Below, in pieces: positions 16,343-24,603 of a stretch of DNA of 64,000 nucleotides. Position numbers and translations under genes: made by a program. The notes beneath the pieces are model-generated. The model was given only the letters and a program-made list of their open reading frames with translations, was not told where the DNA came from and ran no database searches. Numbering within the stretch: the first letter of the stretch is position 1; the number at the start of each line of letters is the position of its first letter. The stretch lies in NCBI RefSeq assembly GCF_051172195.1, contig NZ_JBPJAQ010000005.1:62001-126000 (forward strand), in the 5' to 3' direction. Source of the stretch: Paludibaculum fermentans_A (GTDB lineage Bacteria; Acidobacteriota; Terriglobia; Bryobacterales; Bryobacteraceae).

Positions 16343-17626
16343 TTAAAACGTGGATTCAGCGGACGCCTTGCGGTCCTTCGGAGGGACCTGCGGCAAGGTC
16401 ACCAGAAACAGCGATCCGCGCTCCGGTTGACTCTCTACCGTAATGCGCCCTCCGTGCTCATCCACGATCTTGGCGCTGATCGCCAAACCAAGCCCAACCC
16501 CAGTGGGCTTGGTGGTAAAGAAGGGGTTGAAGATTTGCTCGCGGTGTTCCGGCTGGATTCCGTGGCCCCGGTCGATCACTGCGATTTCGACAATCCCCGG
16601 TCCGCCACGGGTCTTTACCGTCACGGTCAGGCCCGGTGCGGATGCCTGCACTGCGTTCCGAATCAGATTAAGGATCACCCGCTCAAGAAGCTCGGCGTCG
16701 GCTTCGATGAGGGGAATTCCAGGGTCATAGTTCTTGTGGATTAGGGGTGGCGAATCGGGGGTCATTCGGCCCAGTTGGTCGATCACCATGTCGATCAGCG
16801 CATTCAGGTCCGTGGGCGCCAGCCTTAGCTTCACAGGACGCGCAAACTCAAGAAACCGGGTGATGAGCGAGTTGGTACGGTCTACTTCGGTGGAAATATA
16901 GCCCGCCAGCTCGTGGCCCAGTTCATTCCCGGGCTCGATTTTCTCCAGCAGGATCTCGGCGGACGCCTTCATCGTGCCGAGCGGATTGCGCAGCTCATGG
17001 GCCAATCCGGCCGTCAACTGCCCCAGTGCCGCCAGCCGCTCACTCCGCCGGACCGATGCCTCTGCCTCTCGGAGCCGTCGATTGGCTTCTTCTAGCTCAG
17101 CCGCCGCCCCCTGCGCCCGCCGGGCTTCGTTGCGGTTCGCCTCCACCAATCCGTATGTAAGGTACGCCACCACGGGCAGGAAAATGACGCGAAGGCTCAA
17201 ATCCCGCAGGTATACCCAATCCATCATGTAGTCCAGGCTATAAGCCAAGGGAATGAAGGCGAGATAAGCGATGCAGGCCACTGCGGTTACAGCCGTAGTA
17301 CCGAGCGCCCCGAGGGTAGTTGCAGCCGAGACCACCGGCAGCAAGAGAATCAGGTAGTAACTGGATGCGATCCCGCCGGTGACGCCTATAAGGAGAAAGC
17401 CCAGAACCAGCTTGACCGCAGTAACCGTCAGGTTGCCCTTCCGGGAGCTGAGGGCCTCAAGTCGCGGCGCGACCACTTGGAGTATGGCCAGCGCCGTCAA
17501 CATCTCCAGCTCCGCCGTACCCCGCGTGGGGCTCACCCACGCCAGCGCGGAGAACAACAGCAGCCAAACCAGATCCTGGGGGTACAGAATCCGTTTCCAC
17601 CTGGGAGTGGGCGATTCGTCCTGCAA
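16343..17626 (-). CDS. Membrane sensor histidine kinase
   Basis: 427 residues from a TTG at 17626. No in-frame ATG lies upstream, and the first internal ATG would delete the first membrane helix. About five or six hydrophobic segments (17-165) form an integral membrane sensor with no large periplasmic domain. A short coiled coil (168-195) leads to the HisKA domain with phospho-acceptor H210 (LAHELRNPLG). The catalytic ATPase domain has an N box (ILNLIRNAVQAS), a DRGHGI G1 box and GVGLGLAI near the end. It resembles the NtrB/AtoS/ZraS class that pairs with sigma-54 activators, which fits the regulator encoded downstream on the same strand. The signal is unknown. Confidence 0.9.
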   Translation of the reverse strand: MQDESPTPRWKRILYPQDLVWLLLFSALAWVSPTRGTAELEMLTALAILQVVAPRLEALSSRKGNLTVTAVKLVLGFLLIGVTGGIASSYYLILLLPVVSAATTLGALGTTAVTAVACIAYLAFIPLAYSLDYMMDWVYLRDLSLRVIFLPVVAYLTYGLVEANRNEARRAQGAAAELEEANRRLREAEASVRRSERLAALGQLTAGLAHELRNPLGTMKASAEILLEKIEPGNELGHELAGYISTEVDRTNSLITRFLEFARPVKLRLAPTDLNALIDMVIDQLGRMTPDSPPLIHKNYDPGIPLIEADAELLERVILNLIRNAVQASAPGLTVTVKTRGGPGIVEIAVIDRGHGIQPEHREQIFNPFFTTKPTGVGLGLAISAKIVDEHGGRITVESQPERGSLFLVTLPQVPPKDRKASAESTF

Positions 17627-17679
17627 GCCGCCATCTTAGCGCAGCCTTAGCGCAGCTGGCTGTGAACGTCTCACGCCAA

Positions 17680-17706
17680 CCTATTGCCGTGTTGTGGCAC
17701 AATAGG
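17680..17706. promoter_or_regulatory. Inverted repeat just upstream of the S1-like gene
   Basis: CCTATTG and CAATAGG (7 bp, perfect) are separated by 13 nt. The right arm ends 21 bp before the ATG at 17728. The arms could pair in the mRNA leader near the ribosome-binding region, or form an operator. Ribosomal protein S1 is known to control its own translation in enterobacteria, which makes a leader structure plausible here. The role is an inference. Confidence 0.4.
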
Positions 17707-17727
17707 TATCGTCTCGCGAGTTTGTCC

Positions 17728-19455
17728 ATGAATTCCCTCGAATCCCCACAGAACATCGACGCCACTAATCCGGTTGAACCGTCGGCCGCTACACCCGAAG
17801 AAACCAGCTTCGGGGACGTGTTACGGCAGTTCGAAGCCGAGCATCACGGCGCAGAAGGCCACGACGCGGCTATGGAAGGCACCATCGTATCGGTGTCGGA
17901 AGAAGCCATCGTCGTCAATGTCGGCCGTAAGATGGAGGGGATCCTTAAGCCCGATACCCCCGGCCTGCCCGCGAATCTGGCCCCCGGCGACGTCCTCCTG
18001 GTAAATATCAGCGGCCGTACGGATGACGGGTACTACACCCTCTCTACGATTCGCGTGGAACAGCCCAGGGACTTCACCGGTCTCCAGGCGGCCTACGAAG
18101 CCAAAGACGTCATCGCCGCCATGGTGAGCGAACTGGTGAAGGGCGGCCTGCGGGTACAGGTGGCGGACGGTGTACACGCATTCCTGCCTGCCTCGCGTAG
18201 TGGAATCCGTGAAATGAGCGACTTGGCCCGCCTCGTGGGCCAGCAGATCGAGTGCCGCATCACAAAGCTGGACGTCGCCAACCCCGATCGTCCGGACGTG
18301 GTGGTGGACCGCCGGTCTGTCCTCGAAGAGCAGTCGGCCGTGGCGAAGCAGGCCGCGCTTTCCGGCCTGAAGGAAGGGATGGTCGTCCAGGGCCGCATCC
18401 GCAGCCTGACCGACTTCGGCGCGTTCGTGGAAATCGCGCCCGGCATTGATGGGTTGCTGCATGTTACCGACATGAGCTGGCATCGCGTGGAGAAGCCGTC
18501 TTCGCTGTTTACTCCCGGCCAGTCCATCGAGACCAAGATTCTTAAGATCAATCGGGAGGCCAAGAAGATCTCCCTCGGCCTCAAGCAGTTGACGCCTGAC
18601 CCCTGGTCGCAGACAATCGCCACGCTGAAGGCTGGCGACCGCGTGAAGGGCAAGGTTGTCCGCCTGGCTGATTTTGGCGCTTTCATCGAAATCGCGCCCG
18701 GCGTCGACGGTCTCATCCATCTCTCTGAGATGTCCTGGACCAAGCGCATACGCAAGCCCAGCGATGTCCTGCAAATCGGCGAAGAAGTTGAAGCCGTGGT
18801 GATTGAGATCAAGGCTGCCGACAAGCGCATTTCGCTCGGCCTCAAGCAGGCTCTCGGTAATCCCTGGGATCAGGTGGAAACCAAGTTCCCGGCGGGCACC
18901 GTGGTGGAAGCGGCGGTCACCAACTTGGCCCAGTTTGGAGCGTTTGTCGACCTCGGCGATGGAATCGAAGGCATGATCCATGTCGGCGACATCACTCGCG
19001 AAAAGCGCATTCAGCACCCTAAGGAGATGCTGAACGCAGGCCAGAAGGTTAAGGCCGTAGTGCTCGAAGTCGACAAGGAAAAGAAGCGGATCCGGCTGGG
19101 CATGAAGCAGCTGGAACCCACCTCCGCCGACACCTTTATCTCAGAACACCAGATTGCGGAACTGCTCACCGGCCGCGTGGTCGAAGTGCACAGTTCGCAC
19201 GCCAAAATCGAACTCGGGGAAGGCGTCCACGCTCGCTGCAAGACGCGCGAGGACGTTGCCGCCGCTCAAGCGGCCGGTCCTTCGGCCGCCGATGTGGACG
19301 ATCTCGCCGCCATGTTGGCCTCTCGCTGGAAGGGTGGAGCCTCCTCGGCAGCCGCCACCTCCAAGGACACTTTGCGCATCGGCCAGATTCGCCGCTTCCG
19401 CATTACGGCGATGGAGTCGGCCCACCGCCGGATTGAGGTCGAACTGGCGGATTGA
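17728..19455 (+). CDS. rpsA: Ribosomal protein S1-like protein with multiple S1 RNA-binding domains
   Basis: 575 residues from the ATG at 17728. Six S1-type units can be followed: about 46-112 and 120-195 (divergent, ribosome-binding side), then three strong ones starting GMVVQGRIRSLTDFGAFVEI, GDRVKGKVVRLADFGAFIEI and GTVVEAAVTNLAQFGAFVDL, each ending in a K[KR]I[SR]LG[LM]KQ strand. A degenerate sixth lies near 480-540. S1 binds mRNA on the 30S subunit and helps initiation on weakly structured or SD-poor leaders, which fits the many weak Shine-Dalgarno sequences here. It is followed by an ECF sigma gene about 108 bp downstream. A second S1 gene elsewhere in the genome cannot be excluded, so the housekeeping identity is likely rather than certain. 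Confidence 0.88.
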   Translation: MNSLESPQNIDATNPVEPSAATPEETSFGDVLRQFEAEHHGAEGHDAAMEGTIVSVSEEAIVVNVGRKMEGILKPDTPGLPANLAPGDVLLVNISGRTDDGYYTLSTIRVEQPRDFTGLQAAYEAKDVIAAMVSELVKGGLRVQVADGVHAFLPASRSGIREMSDLARLVGQQIECRITKLDVANPDRPDVVVDRRSVLEEQSAVAKQAALSGLKEGMVVQGRIRSLTDFGAFVEIAPGIDGLLHVTDMSWHRVEKPSSLFTPGQSIETKILKINREAKKISLGLKQLTPDPWSQTIATLKAGDRVKGKVVRLADFGAFIEIAPGVDGLIHLSEMSWTKRIRKPSDVLQIGEEVEAVVIEIKAADKRISLGLKQALGNPWDQVETKFPAGTVVEAAVTNLAQFGAFVDLGDGIEGMIHVGDITREKRIQHPKEMLNAGQKVKAVVLEVDKEKKRIRLGMKQLEPTSADTFISEHQIAELLTGRVVEVHSSHAKIELGEGVHARCKTREDVAAAQAAGPSAADVDDLAAMLASRWKGGASSAAATSKDTLRIGQIRRFRITAMESAHRRIEVELAD

Positions 19456-19562
19456 CGGAACTTAACGAGACCTTTTCTCGTCTACCTCGTCTAGACTCTT
19501 CGGGGAACGCCCCGCAAGAGGTAACGGTGAAAAGTGGAGCTTCTTTGGCGATCGAGGTCGGC

Positions 19563-20162
19563 ATGGCCCGAACCGCCGAGTCGACATCAAGGATGGACGA
19601 GGCCGCGCTGATCCGTGCCGCTCAGGCGGGTGACCAGGATGCATTTGAGCATTTGGTCCGGAACTACGATCAGAACGTGCTACGCCTCGCAATGAATCTG
19701 TTGCGGTCCCCGGAAGACGCCTACGACGTCTATCAGGAGGCGTTTCTCCGGGTCTACCGCAACCTGCAGAGTTTCCGCTTCGATTGCAGTTTTCACACCT
19801 GGCTGTACCGCATCGTTACCAACCTCTGCCTGGATCATCTCCGCAAGAAGAAAGTACGCAAGACCGAATCCACCATCATGGAGACCGAGGACGGCCCCCT
19901 CGATCGTCTGGATTCCCTCCCCGAACAGCGTGCTCATGGCGACCCCCAACGTTCACTCCTAAGTAGAGAATTGCGCGGCAAGATTGAAGAAGCGCTCACG
20001 GGCATGACGGCCCGGGAACGCATGGTCTTCGAGATGCGGCACTATCAGGGCATGCGGTTGCGTGCCATCGGCGAAGCCTTGGGCACAACCGAGGAAGCCG
20101 CCAAGAATTGCCTGTTCCGCGCCACCCAAAAGATGCGTTCGGCATTGGGAGAATTCGTATGA
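19563..20162 (+). CDS. ECF RNA polymerase sigma factor (RpoE-like)
   Basis: 199 residues from the ATG at 19563, which has GAGG 5 bp upstream. An in-frame GTG at 19527 with AGAGG upstream is an alternative start. Region 2 reads AFEHLVRNYDQNVLRLAMNLL, then DVYQEAFLRVYRNL and SFHTWLYRIVTNLCLDHLR. Region 4 is GMRLRAIGEALGTTEEAAKNCLFRATQKMR. The stop overlaps the ATG of the downstream anti-sigma gene (ATGA), so the two are translationally coupled as expected for a sigma/anti-sigma pair. The pair is followed by DUF4097 and PDZ genes that are probably part of the same envelope-related operon. Confidence 0.93.
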   Translation: MARTAESTSRMDEAALIRAAQAGDQDAFEHLVRNYDQNVLRLAMNLLRSPEDAYDVYQEAFLRVYRNLQSFRFDCSFHTWLYRIVTNLCLDHLRKKKVRKTESTIMETEDGPLDRLDSLPEQRAHGDPQRSLLSRELRGKIEEALTGMTARERMVFEMRHYQGMRLRAIGEALGTTEEAAKNCLFRATQKMRSALGEFV

Positions 20163-21082
20163 CCTGCGAGACTGCCCGGCAGCAACTTGTGCTCTTCGTC
20201 TACGGCGAACTGTCCTTCGATGAAGAGGAATTGGTCGAACAGCACCTTGAGTCCTGTACAGAGTGCCAGATTGAGCGTGTCCGACTGGAAGCCATGAACG
20301 CAATGTTGGAACCGGGGGAAGCCGAGATTCCCGCCGGCCTTCTGGCCCGCTGCCGCCGTGATCTGGCCGCGAAGGTTCAGGACGAACGCACGGCGCCCCG
20401 CAGGCGGATCGCCCTGGCAAGCATCTGGCGAAACTGGGTGGTCGCTCCGCCGATGTGGCTTCGACCAATTGGCGCCGTCCTTATGCTGGCACTCGGCTTT
20501 TTTGCAGCCCGCCTGGTTCCCTCCGACTCCCCCGTCCTTTCCCATATGGGTTCTTCCAGTGACACCGCTCCGATGGTAAGCCGTGTGCGCTATGTGGATC
20601 CGGGCGAATCCGGGCGAGTTCGGGTCATGTTCGATGAAACCCACCAGCGTGAAGTCAGCGGTGATGTCAAGGATGCGAATATCCGGCGACTCCTGTTGGC
20701 GGCTGCGGTGGACCCCGGCGATCCCGGCCTGCGCGTCGAATCCATCGATATACTGAAGCGTCAATGTTCTGACGACGAGGTCCGGCGCGCGTTGCTCAAC
20801 GCGTTGCGGGGCGATCCCAACGCTGGGGTCCGGTTGAAAGCGCTTGAAGGCCTCAAAGCCTACGCACAGGATCCGGAGACCCGCAAGGTTCTGTCCCAGG
20901 TTCTGCTTTCGGACGACAACCCGGGCGTGCGCACCCAGGCCATCGATCTGTTGGTTCAGAACAAAGAGCCGGAAGTGGCCGGAGTATTGCAGGAACTCCT
21001 TCGCCGTGAAGAGAATAGCTACGTCCGATCAAGAAGCCAGAAGGCTCTGACCGAGATGAGGGCTTCTGTCGGTACCTTCTAG
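20159..21082 (+). CDS. Zinc-finger (ZAS-type) anti-sigma factor with membrane helix and HEAT-repeat C-terminus
   Basis: 307 residues; the ATG overlaps the sigma stop. The N-terminus carries the anti-sigma zinc-binding pattern: C3, then H29-x3-C33-x2-C36 (QHLESCTECQ). One membrane helix lies at about 99-119. Outside it, residues 160-300 form HEAT-like repeats (LLLAAAVDPGDPGLRVESIDIL, then three units ending VRxxAxxxL). Anti-sigma factors of this class hold the ECF sigma at the membrane and release it on an envelope signal. HEAT repeats as the sensory part are unusual and suggest a protein ligand in the periplasm. Confidence 0.88.
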   Translation: MTCETARQQLVLFVYGELSFDEEELVEQHLESCTECQIERVRLEAMNAMLEPGEAEIPAGLLARCRRDLAAKVQDERTAPRRRIALASIWRNWVVAPPMWLRPIGAVLMLALGFFAARLVPSDSPVLSHMGSSSDTAPMVSRVRYVDPGESGRVRVMFDETHQREVSGDVKDANIRRLLLAAAVDPGDPGLRVESIDILKRQCSDDEVRRALLNALRGDPNAGVRLKALEGLKAYAQDPETRKVLSQVLLSDDNPGVRTQAIDLLVQNKEPEVAGVLQELLRREENSYVRSRSQKALTEMRASVGTF

Positions 21083-21084
21083 TC

Positions 21085-22248
21085 ATGCGGCATCTGCTTC
21101 CGATCCTGGTGCTAACCGGCCTCTCCGGTCATGCACAGGAATCGGCCTGGAGTTCTGATCCTTCCGGCTGGAGCCGCACGAGCGTCGGATCTGCCTGCCG
21201 GCAAACCTCAAAGCTCAAGGTCGTCACCCAGGGGCGCTTGACCGTCCTCACGGACGATCGCCGCGACGTGGGCTTCAAATGGACCTGCAAGACGGCCGGC
21301 GGGTCCCAACCGGAAGCTGAACGTAAGATTCAGGTGGCTCGCCTCCGGGCGCATGAACAGGGCGGCGTTTGCGTCTTGGTGGCCACCGCGCCGGATGGAC
21401 CGGTAATCACCTCCGAACTGGTCGTCACCATACCGCGCACCATGCGCCAGGTATACATGGAGAGTCGTAACGGCTCGATGAGCGGCAAATACCTGAAAGG
21501 TGAGATTGAGGCGGTCACCGCAGCCGGAAACGTCGACATGGATGACATCGATGGCAACGTCATTGCCCGCACTGGTGGTGGATGCCTTACTTTTTCGTCT
21601 GTCACCGGTAGCATTCGTGGCCTGTCCGGCGGGGGCTGCATCAAAGTCGGCAAAGTAGGCAAAGAAGCGGTGCTGGAGTCTGCCGGTGGCGAGATTCTGG
21701 TGGAGGAAGCGGCAAGTTGGCTGCGGCTGTCCACAGCTGGCAATATTCATGTCGGCAAGGTAGCCGAATCGGTATTCGCACACACTTCCGCAGGCCTGAT
21801 CGAGGTCGAACAGGCCGGAGGCGTCGTCACAGCCGAGACCGGCGGCGGCACTATCCAGATCGGCAGTGCCCGCGGCGTCCGTTGTGAATCCGGCGGCGGC
21901 ACCATTCGCTTGAAAAGCGTTTCCGGAGCTCTCCGGGCCGCTACAGCAAGCGGCAATATCTACGCCACACTCGCTCCCGGCCTGATGATCGAAAACTCTT
22001 TTCTTGCAACCTCCAGGGGTGACATTACGGTTTCGGTTCCGTCTAAAATGCCAGTGACGGTCAAAGCGCTGAATGAGTCATCGACCTGGCTTGGTCGTGT
22101 GGTTTCCGACTTTCCGGAGATCCAGATCCAGCCCTCCCAGGTTGGACGCAGCCGCACAGTACTGGCGCAAGGCTCGCTGAACGGTGGCGGCCCGGTATTG
22201 ATGCTCTCCGCGACAAACGGGGCGATTTTTCTTCGGCGTATGAAGTAG
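21085..22248 (+). CDS. Secreted DUF4097-type beta-repeat protein
   Basis: 387 residues with a signal peptide (about 1-17, HAQ-ES). From about residue 135 to 320 it has short repeats of the form (S/T)xGGGxIxV, for example ESAGGEILVEEA, ETGGGTIQIGSA and ESGGGTIRLKSVSG. These predict a right-handed beta-helix of the DUF4097 type. It starts 2 bp after the anti-sigma gene, so it is co-translated with the sigma module. In other bacteria DUF4097 proteins often sit beside ECF/anti-sigma pairs; a molecular role is not established. Residues 20-130 show no recognisable domain. Confidence 0.8.
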   Translation: MRHLLPILVLTGLSGHAQESAWSSDPSGWSRTSVGSACRQTSKLKVVTQGRLTVLTDDRRDVGFKWTCKTAGGSQPEAERKIQVARLRAHEQGGVCVLVATAPDGPVITSELVVTIPRTMRQVYMESRNGSMSGKYLKGEIEAVTAAGNVDMDDIDGNVIARTGGGCLTFSSVTGSIRGLSGGGCIKVGKVGKEAVLESAGGEILVEEAASWLRLSTAGNIHVGKVAESVFAHTSAGLIEVEQAGGVVTAETGGGTIQIGSARGVRCESGGGTIRLKSVSGALRAATASGNIYATLAPGLMIENSFLATSRGDITVSVPSKMPVTVKALNESSTWLGRVVSDFPEIQIQPSQVGRSRTVLAQGSLNGGGPVLMLSATNGAIFLRRMK

Positions 22249-22366
22249 CAGGATTTGGCGGTAGCCGGCGCGCCGCTGATTCCACTTGAACCGCGCACTT
22301 GCCGTCCCGGCTTCGACCGGGACGAAGCGCTCCGGGATCGCCCGGAAGCAAGAAGGGAATAGTGAC

Positions 22367-23233
22367 ATGCAGTGGGATTTTCAAATTGCCTCGAAGCTCA
22401 CCCGGATCGTTCTTCTATCAACCTCCGCGGTGATTCTCTCCGCTCAGACGCCCGCGCCGGCGGCCTCGAACGGACCTGAAATAGTCAAGATCTACGGAAT
22501 GGGCGGTAGTTTCCTGGGTGTTGGTGTCCAGGAGATCAAAACGGAGCGCAGCAAGTCCTTGAAGTTGAAGGACGAGTACGGGGTTGAGATCACTCGCGTC
22601 GACGACGAGAGCCCCGCCGCCAAGGCTGGTTTGAGAGTCCACGATGTGGTGCTCGAGTACAACGGACAACGCGTGGAAGGCACTGAACAGTTCGTCCGGT
22701 TCGTCCGCGAAACACCGGCGGGCCGGACCGTGAAACTGACCATCAACCGCGCGGGCTCGAATCAGACTCTGGCCGCTACAATCGGCTCCCGGAAATCATC
22801 CATCTCCAGCGTGGCTCCCTTGGAGAGCTTTCGCGTTGAACTGCCCAGGGAAATGTCGATGCCAGATATTCCGAAGGCCATGATGTCCTGGCGCAGCACC
22901 ATGTTGGGCGTCGAGGCGGAGTCTCTCGGTGAATCGCAACTGGCGACGTACTTCGGGGTCAAGGAAGGCGTCCTCGTGCGATCGGTCATGAAGAGTACCG
23001 CCGCCGAGAAGGCAGGAATCAAGGCGGGCGACGTGCTGATGAAGGTCAACGAAACCCGGGTAACCTCCCCGCGCGACGTCACGAATGCCATCCGGGCCGC
23101 CCGGACGAATTCGCGCCAATCCTACCCTGTCCTGCTAATGCGGGAAAAGAAGGAGCTTACGCTGACGGTCGCCGTGGATGAGGAGAGCAGCGATCGGACT
23201 GGACCTCGCGGCCAGGCAATCAGCGTCCGCTAA
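22367..23233 (+). CDS. Secreted double-PDZ protein without protease domain
   Basis: 288 residues from the ATG at 22367, supported by AAGGGA 9 bp upstream; open frame to 22286 is unsupported. An N-terminal signal sequence (about 1-30) ends at AQTPAP. Two PDZ domains follow, at about 45-140 (SPAAKAGLRVHDVVLEYNG) and 180-275 (STAAEKAGIKAGDVLMKVNE). No trypsin-like or other catalytic domain is present. It could bind C-termini of misfolded or outer-membrane proteins, in line with the envelope-stress look of the preceding sigma / anti-sigma / DUF4097 genes. It lies 118 bp after the DUF4097 gene and may have its own promoter. Confidence 0.85.
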   Translation: MQWDFQIASKLTRIVLLSTSAVILSAQTPAPAASNGPEIVKIYGMGGSFLGVGVQEIKTERSKSLKLKDEYGVEITRVDDESPAAKAGLRVHDVVLEYNGQRVEGTEQFVRFVRETPAGRTVKLTINRAGSNQTLAATIGSRKSSISSVAPLESFRVELPREMSMPDIPKAMMSWRSTMLGVEAESLGESQLATYFGVKEGVLVRSVMKSTAAEKAGIKAGDVLMKVNETRVTSPRDVTNAIRAARTNSRQSYPVLLMREKKELTLTVAVDEESSDRTGPRGQAISVR

Positions 23234-23295
23234 TTGGATCCGCCTGGTTGGGTAGCCGGGCGGCTCACTTCTCTTCTATTGGCTCAATCCCCGGT

Positions 23296-23691
23296 TCAGG
23301 CTTGATCGATGACGGCGCGGTGCACTTTCAGCAGGAGTTCCACTTCACTGCGCGGAACCTGCAACGTGGCGGCGATCTGCTCGATCGTCTCTCCCCGGCG
23401 GTGCATGCGCAGGGCTTGCCCCCGTTTGTTGATATTCATCGATGCGGTGGGCAACGGGGGTAGCATCAAAGGCGCTTCAGCGGCTTCTCCGGCTTCCTGG
23501 AGAGCGACTTCCAGACGGCTGAGTGAGGATTGAAATGCGATCATGGCCGCATCCCTCTGGCGCCGCTCCGCGGCCAGTTCATGGCGCAAGTCCGCATTCT
23601 CCTTCTTCACGGACACGAAGAGAAAGAGAGAGAGCGACAAGCCCACAGCGAGTAGAAAGTAGTAGCTAATCGGGTGAATGATCCAGTCCAT
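23296..23691 (-). CDS. Small membrane coiled-coil protein with C-terminal helix-turn-helix, SwrB-like in architecture
   Basis: 131 residues from the ATG at 23691; an ATG at 23703 would add four. A membrane helix at about 7-27 is followed by a Glu/Arg-rich coiled coil (30-70), a Pro-rich linker and a C-terminal HTH-like segment (RMHRRGETIEQIAATLQVPRSEVELLLKVH). This order matches SwrB/YlxL of Bacillus, which sits in the flagellar operon and promotes export-gate activation. Sequence similarity is too weak to name it. It is the last gene of the minus-strand flagellar operon, 64 bp after the fliN/fliY-like gene, which supports a flagellar role. Confidence 0.72.
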   Translation of the reverse strand: MDWIIHPISYYFLLAVGLSLSLFLFVSVKKENADLRHELAAERRQRDAAMIAFQSSLSRLEVALQEAGEAAEAPLMLPPLPTASMNINKRGQALRMHRRGETIEQIAATLQVPRSEVELLLKVHRAVIDQA

Positions 23692-23755
23692 GGCCAACCC
23701 CATCCGTATAACGGCTGCTGAAGTTCAAATCTTTAGCCTTGGCATCGACAATCCG

Positions 23756-24592
23756 CTAGAACAAAGTGCGAAGACGCTCATCCCGACTGATGATCTCCTT
23801 GATGCGGACACCGTAGTTCCCTTCGACGACAACGACCTCTCCACGCGCGATAACACAATTATTTACAATAATTTCCACAGGCTCCGCGACCGACCGGTTC
23901 AATTCAACAATGCTGCCAGTGGTAAGTTTAATCGCATCCTTCAACCTCATCTGGGCGCGGCCGAACGACACGCCCACAGGGAGTTCCACTTCCATTAACA
24001 GATCGAGGGTTCGCGACGGCCGACCGGTGCCTGGTCTCGCCGGGAGTTTTGGCGCAGGCTCCGGCTCCGGTTCGGACGATCCCGCAGCAGCAGTCAGGCA
24101 CTGAACCAGATCATGGTTCGCGGTGATCCAGCCGCACCCCAATTCGCCCAGATCCGTACGGACGGTCACGGCCTGCCATTCCAAGCCTGCCGGAATCGCA
24201 TCCCGCTGATCTCCGGCCAGCAGGGAGATTTCCCGGCTCAAACGGCCGCCCACACTTCTGCCGATTGGGGCCAGCGACTGCTGCAGTACCTCCAGGAAGG
24301 TGCTGCGTGCCTCCGACACGTCCGCGGCTGCCCCATCCTCGCCCGAGAGTCCAGCCGATTCAAGGACCTGCCGGCCAACCGCCAGCCAGATTGACTCCGG
24401 CAGCCAGACCCAAACCGCGGATTCATCGCTAGCGTCCAGCAGTTGCCGCCAGATTAGGGCGGAGGCCGGCAATTCCTGCGGATGATCACGCTTCACCCCA
24501 AAGGCCTGGGCCGATGATCCGGTCATTGCGCCAATCGCCGGACCAATACCCTGTGCCCATTCTCTAGCCAGCCACTCTGAAATCTCAGCCAT
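23756..24592 (-). CDS. Flagellar motor switch protein of the FliN/FliY type with long N-terminal domain
   Basis: 278 residues. The C-terminal ~80 residues are a clear SpoA (surface presentation of antigens) domain: LLMEVELPVGVSFGRAQM, LTTGSIVELNRSVAEPVEI and VVVVEGNYGVRIKEI. This is the FliN/FliM C-ring fold. The first ~180 residues resemble the middle domain of FliY/FliM only loosely and lack the EIDALL-type CheY-binding N-terminus. A second, short FliN is encoded at 31866-32114, so this one may act as FliY or take part of the FliM role; no fliM lies in the window. It is 11 bp downstream of fliA. Confidence 0.82.
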   Translation of the reverse strand: MAEISEWLAREWAQGIGPAIGAMTGSSAQAFGVKRDHPQELPASALIWRQLLDASDESAVWVWLPESIWLAVGRQVLESAGLSGEDGAAADVSEARSTFLEVLQQSLAPIGRSVGGRLSREISLLAGDQRDAIPAGLEWQAVTVRTDLGELGCGWITANHDLVQCLTAAAGSSEPEPEPAPKLPARPGTGRPSRTLDLLMEVELPVGVSFGRAQMRLKDAIKLTTGSIVELNRSVAEPVEIIVNNCVIARGEVVVVEGNYGVRIKEIISRDERLRTLF

Positions 24593-24603
24593 AGCGGCCC
24601 TTC

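Noticed and set aside
23234..23295. Possible terminator AGCC-GGGC-GGCT after the PDZ gene
   Set aside because: The stem is only 4 bp and no T-run follows.
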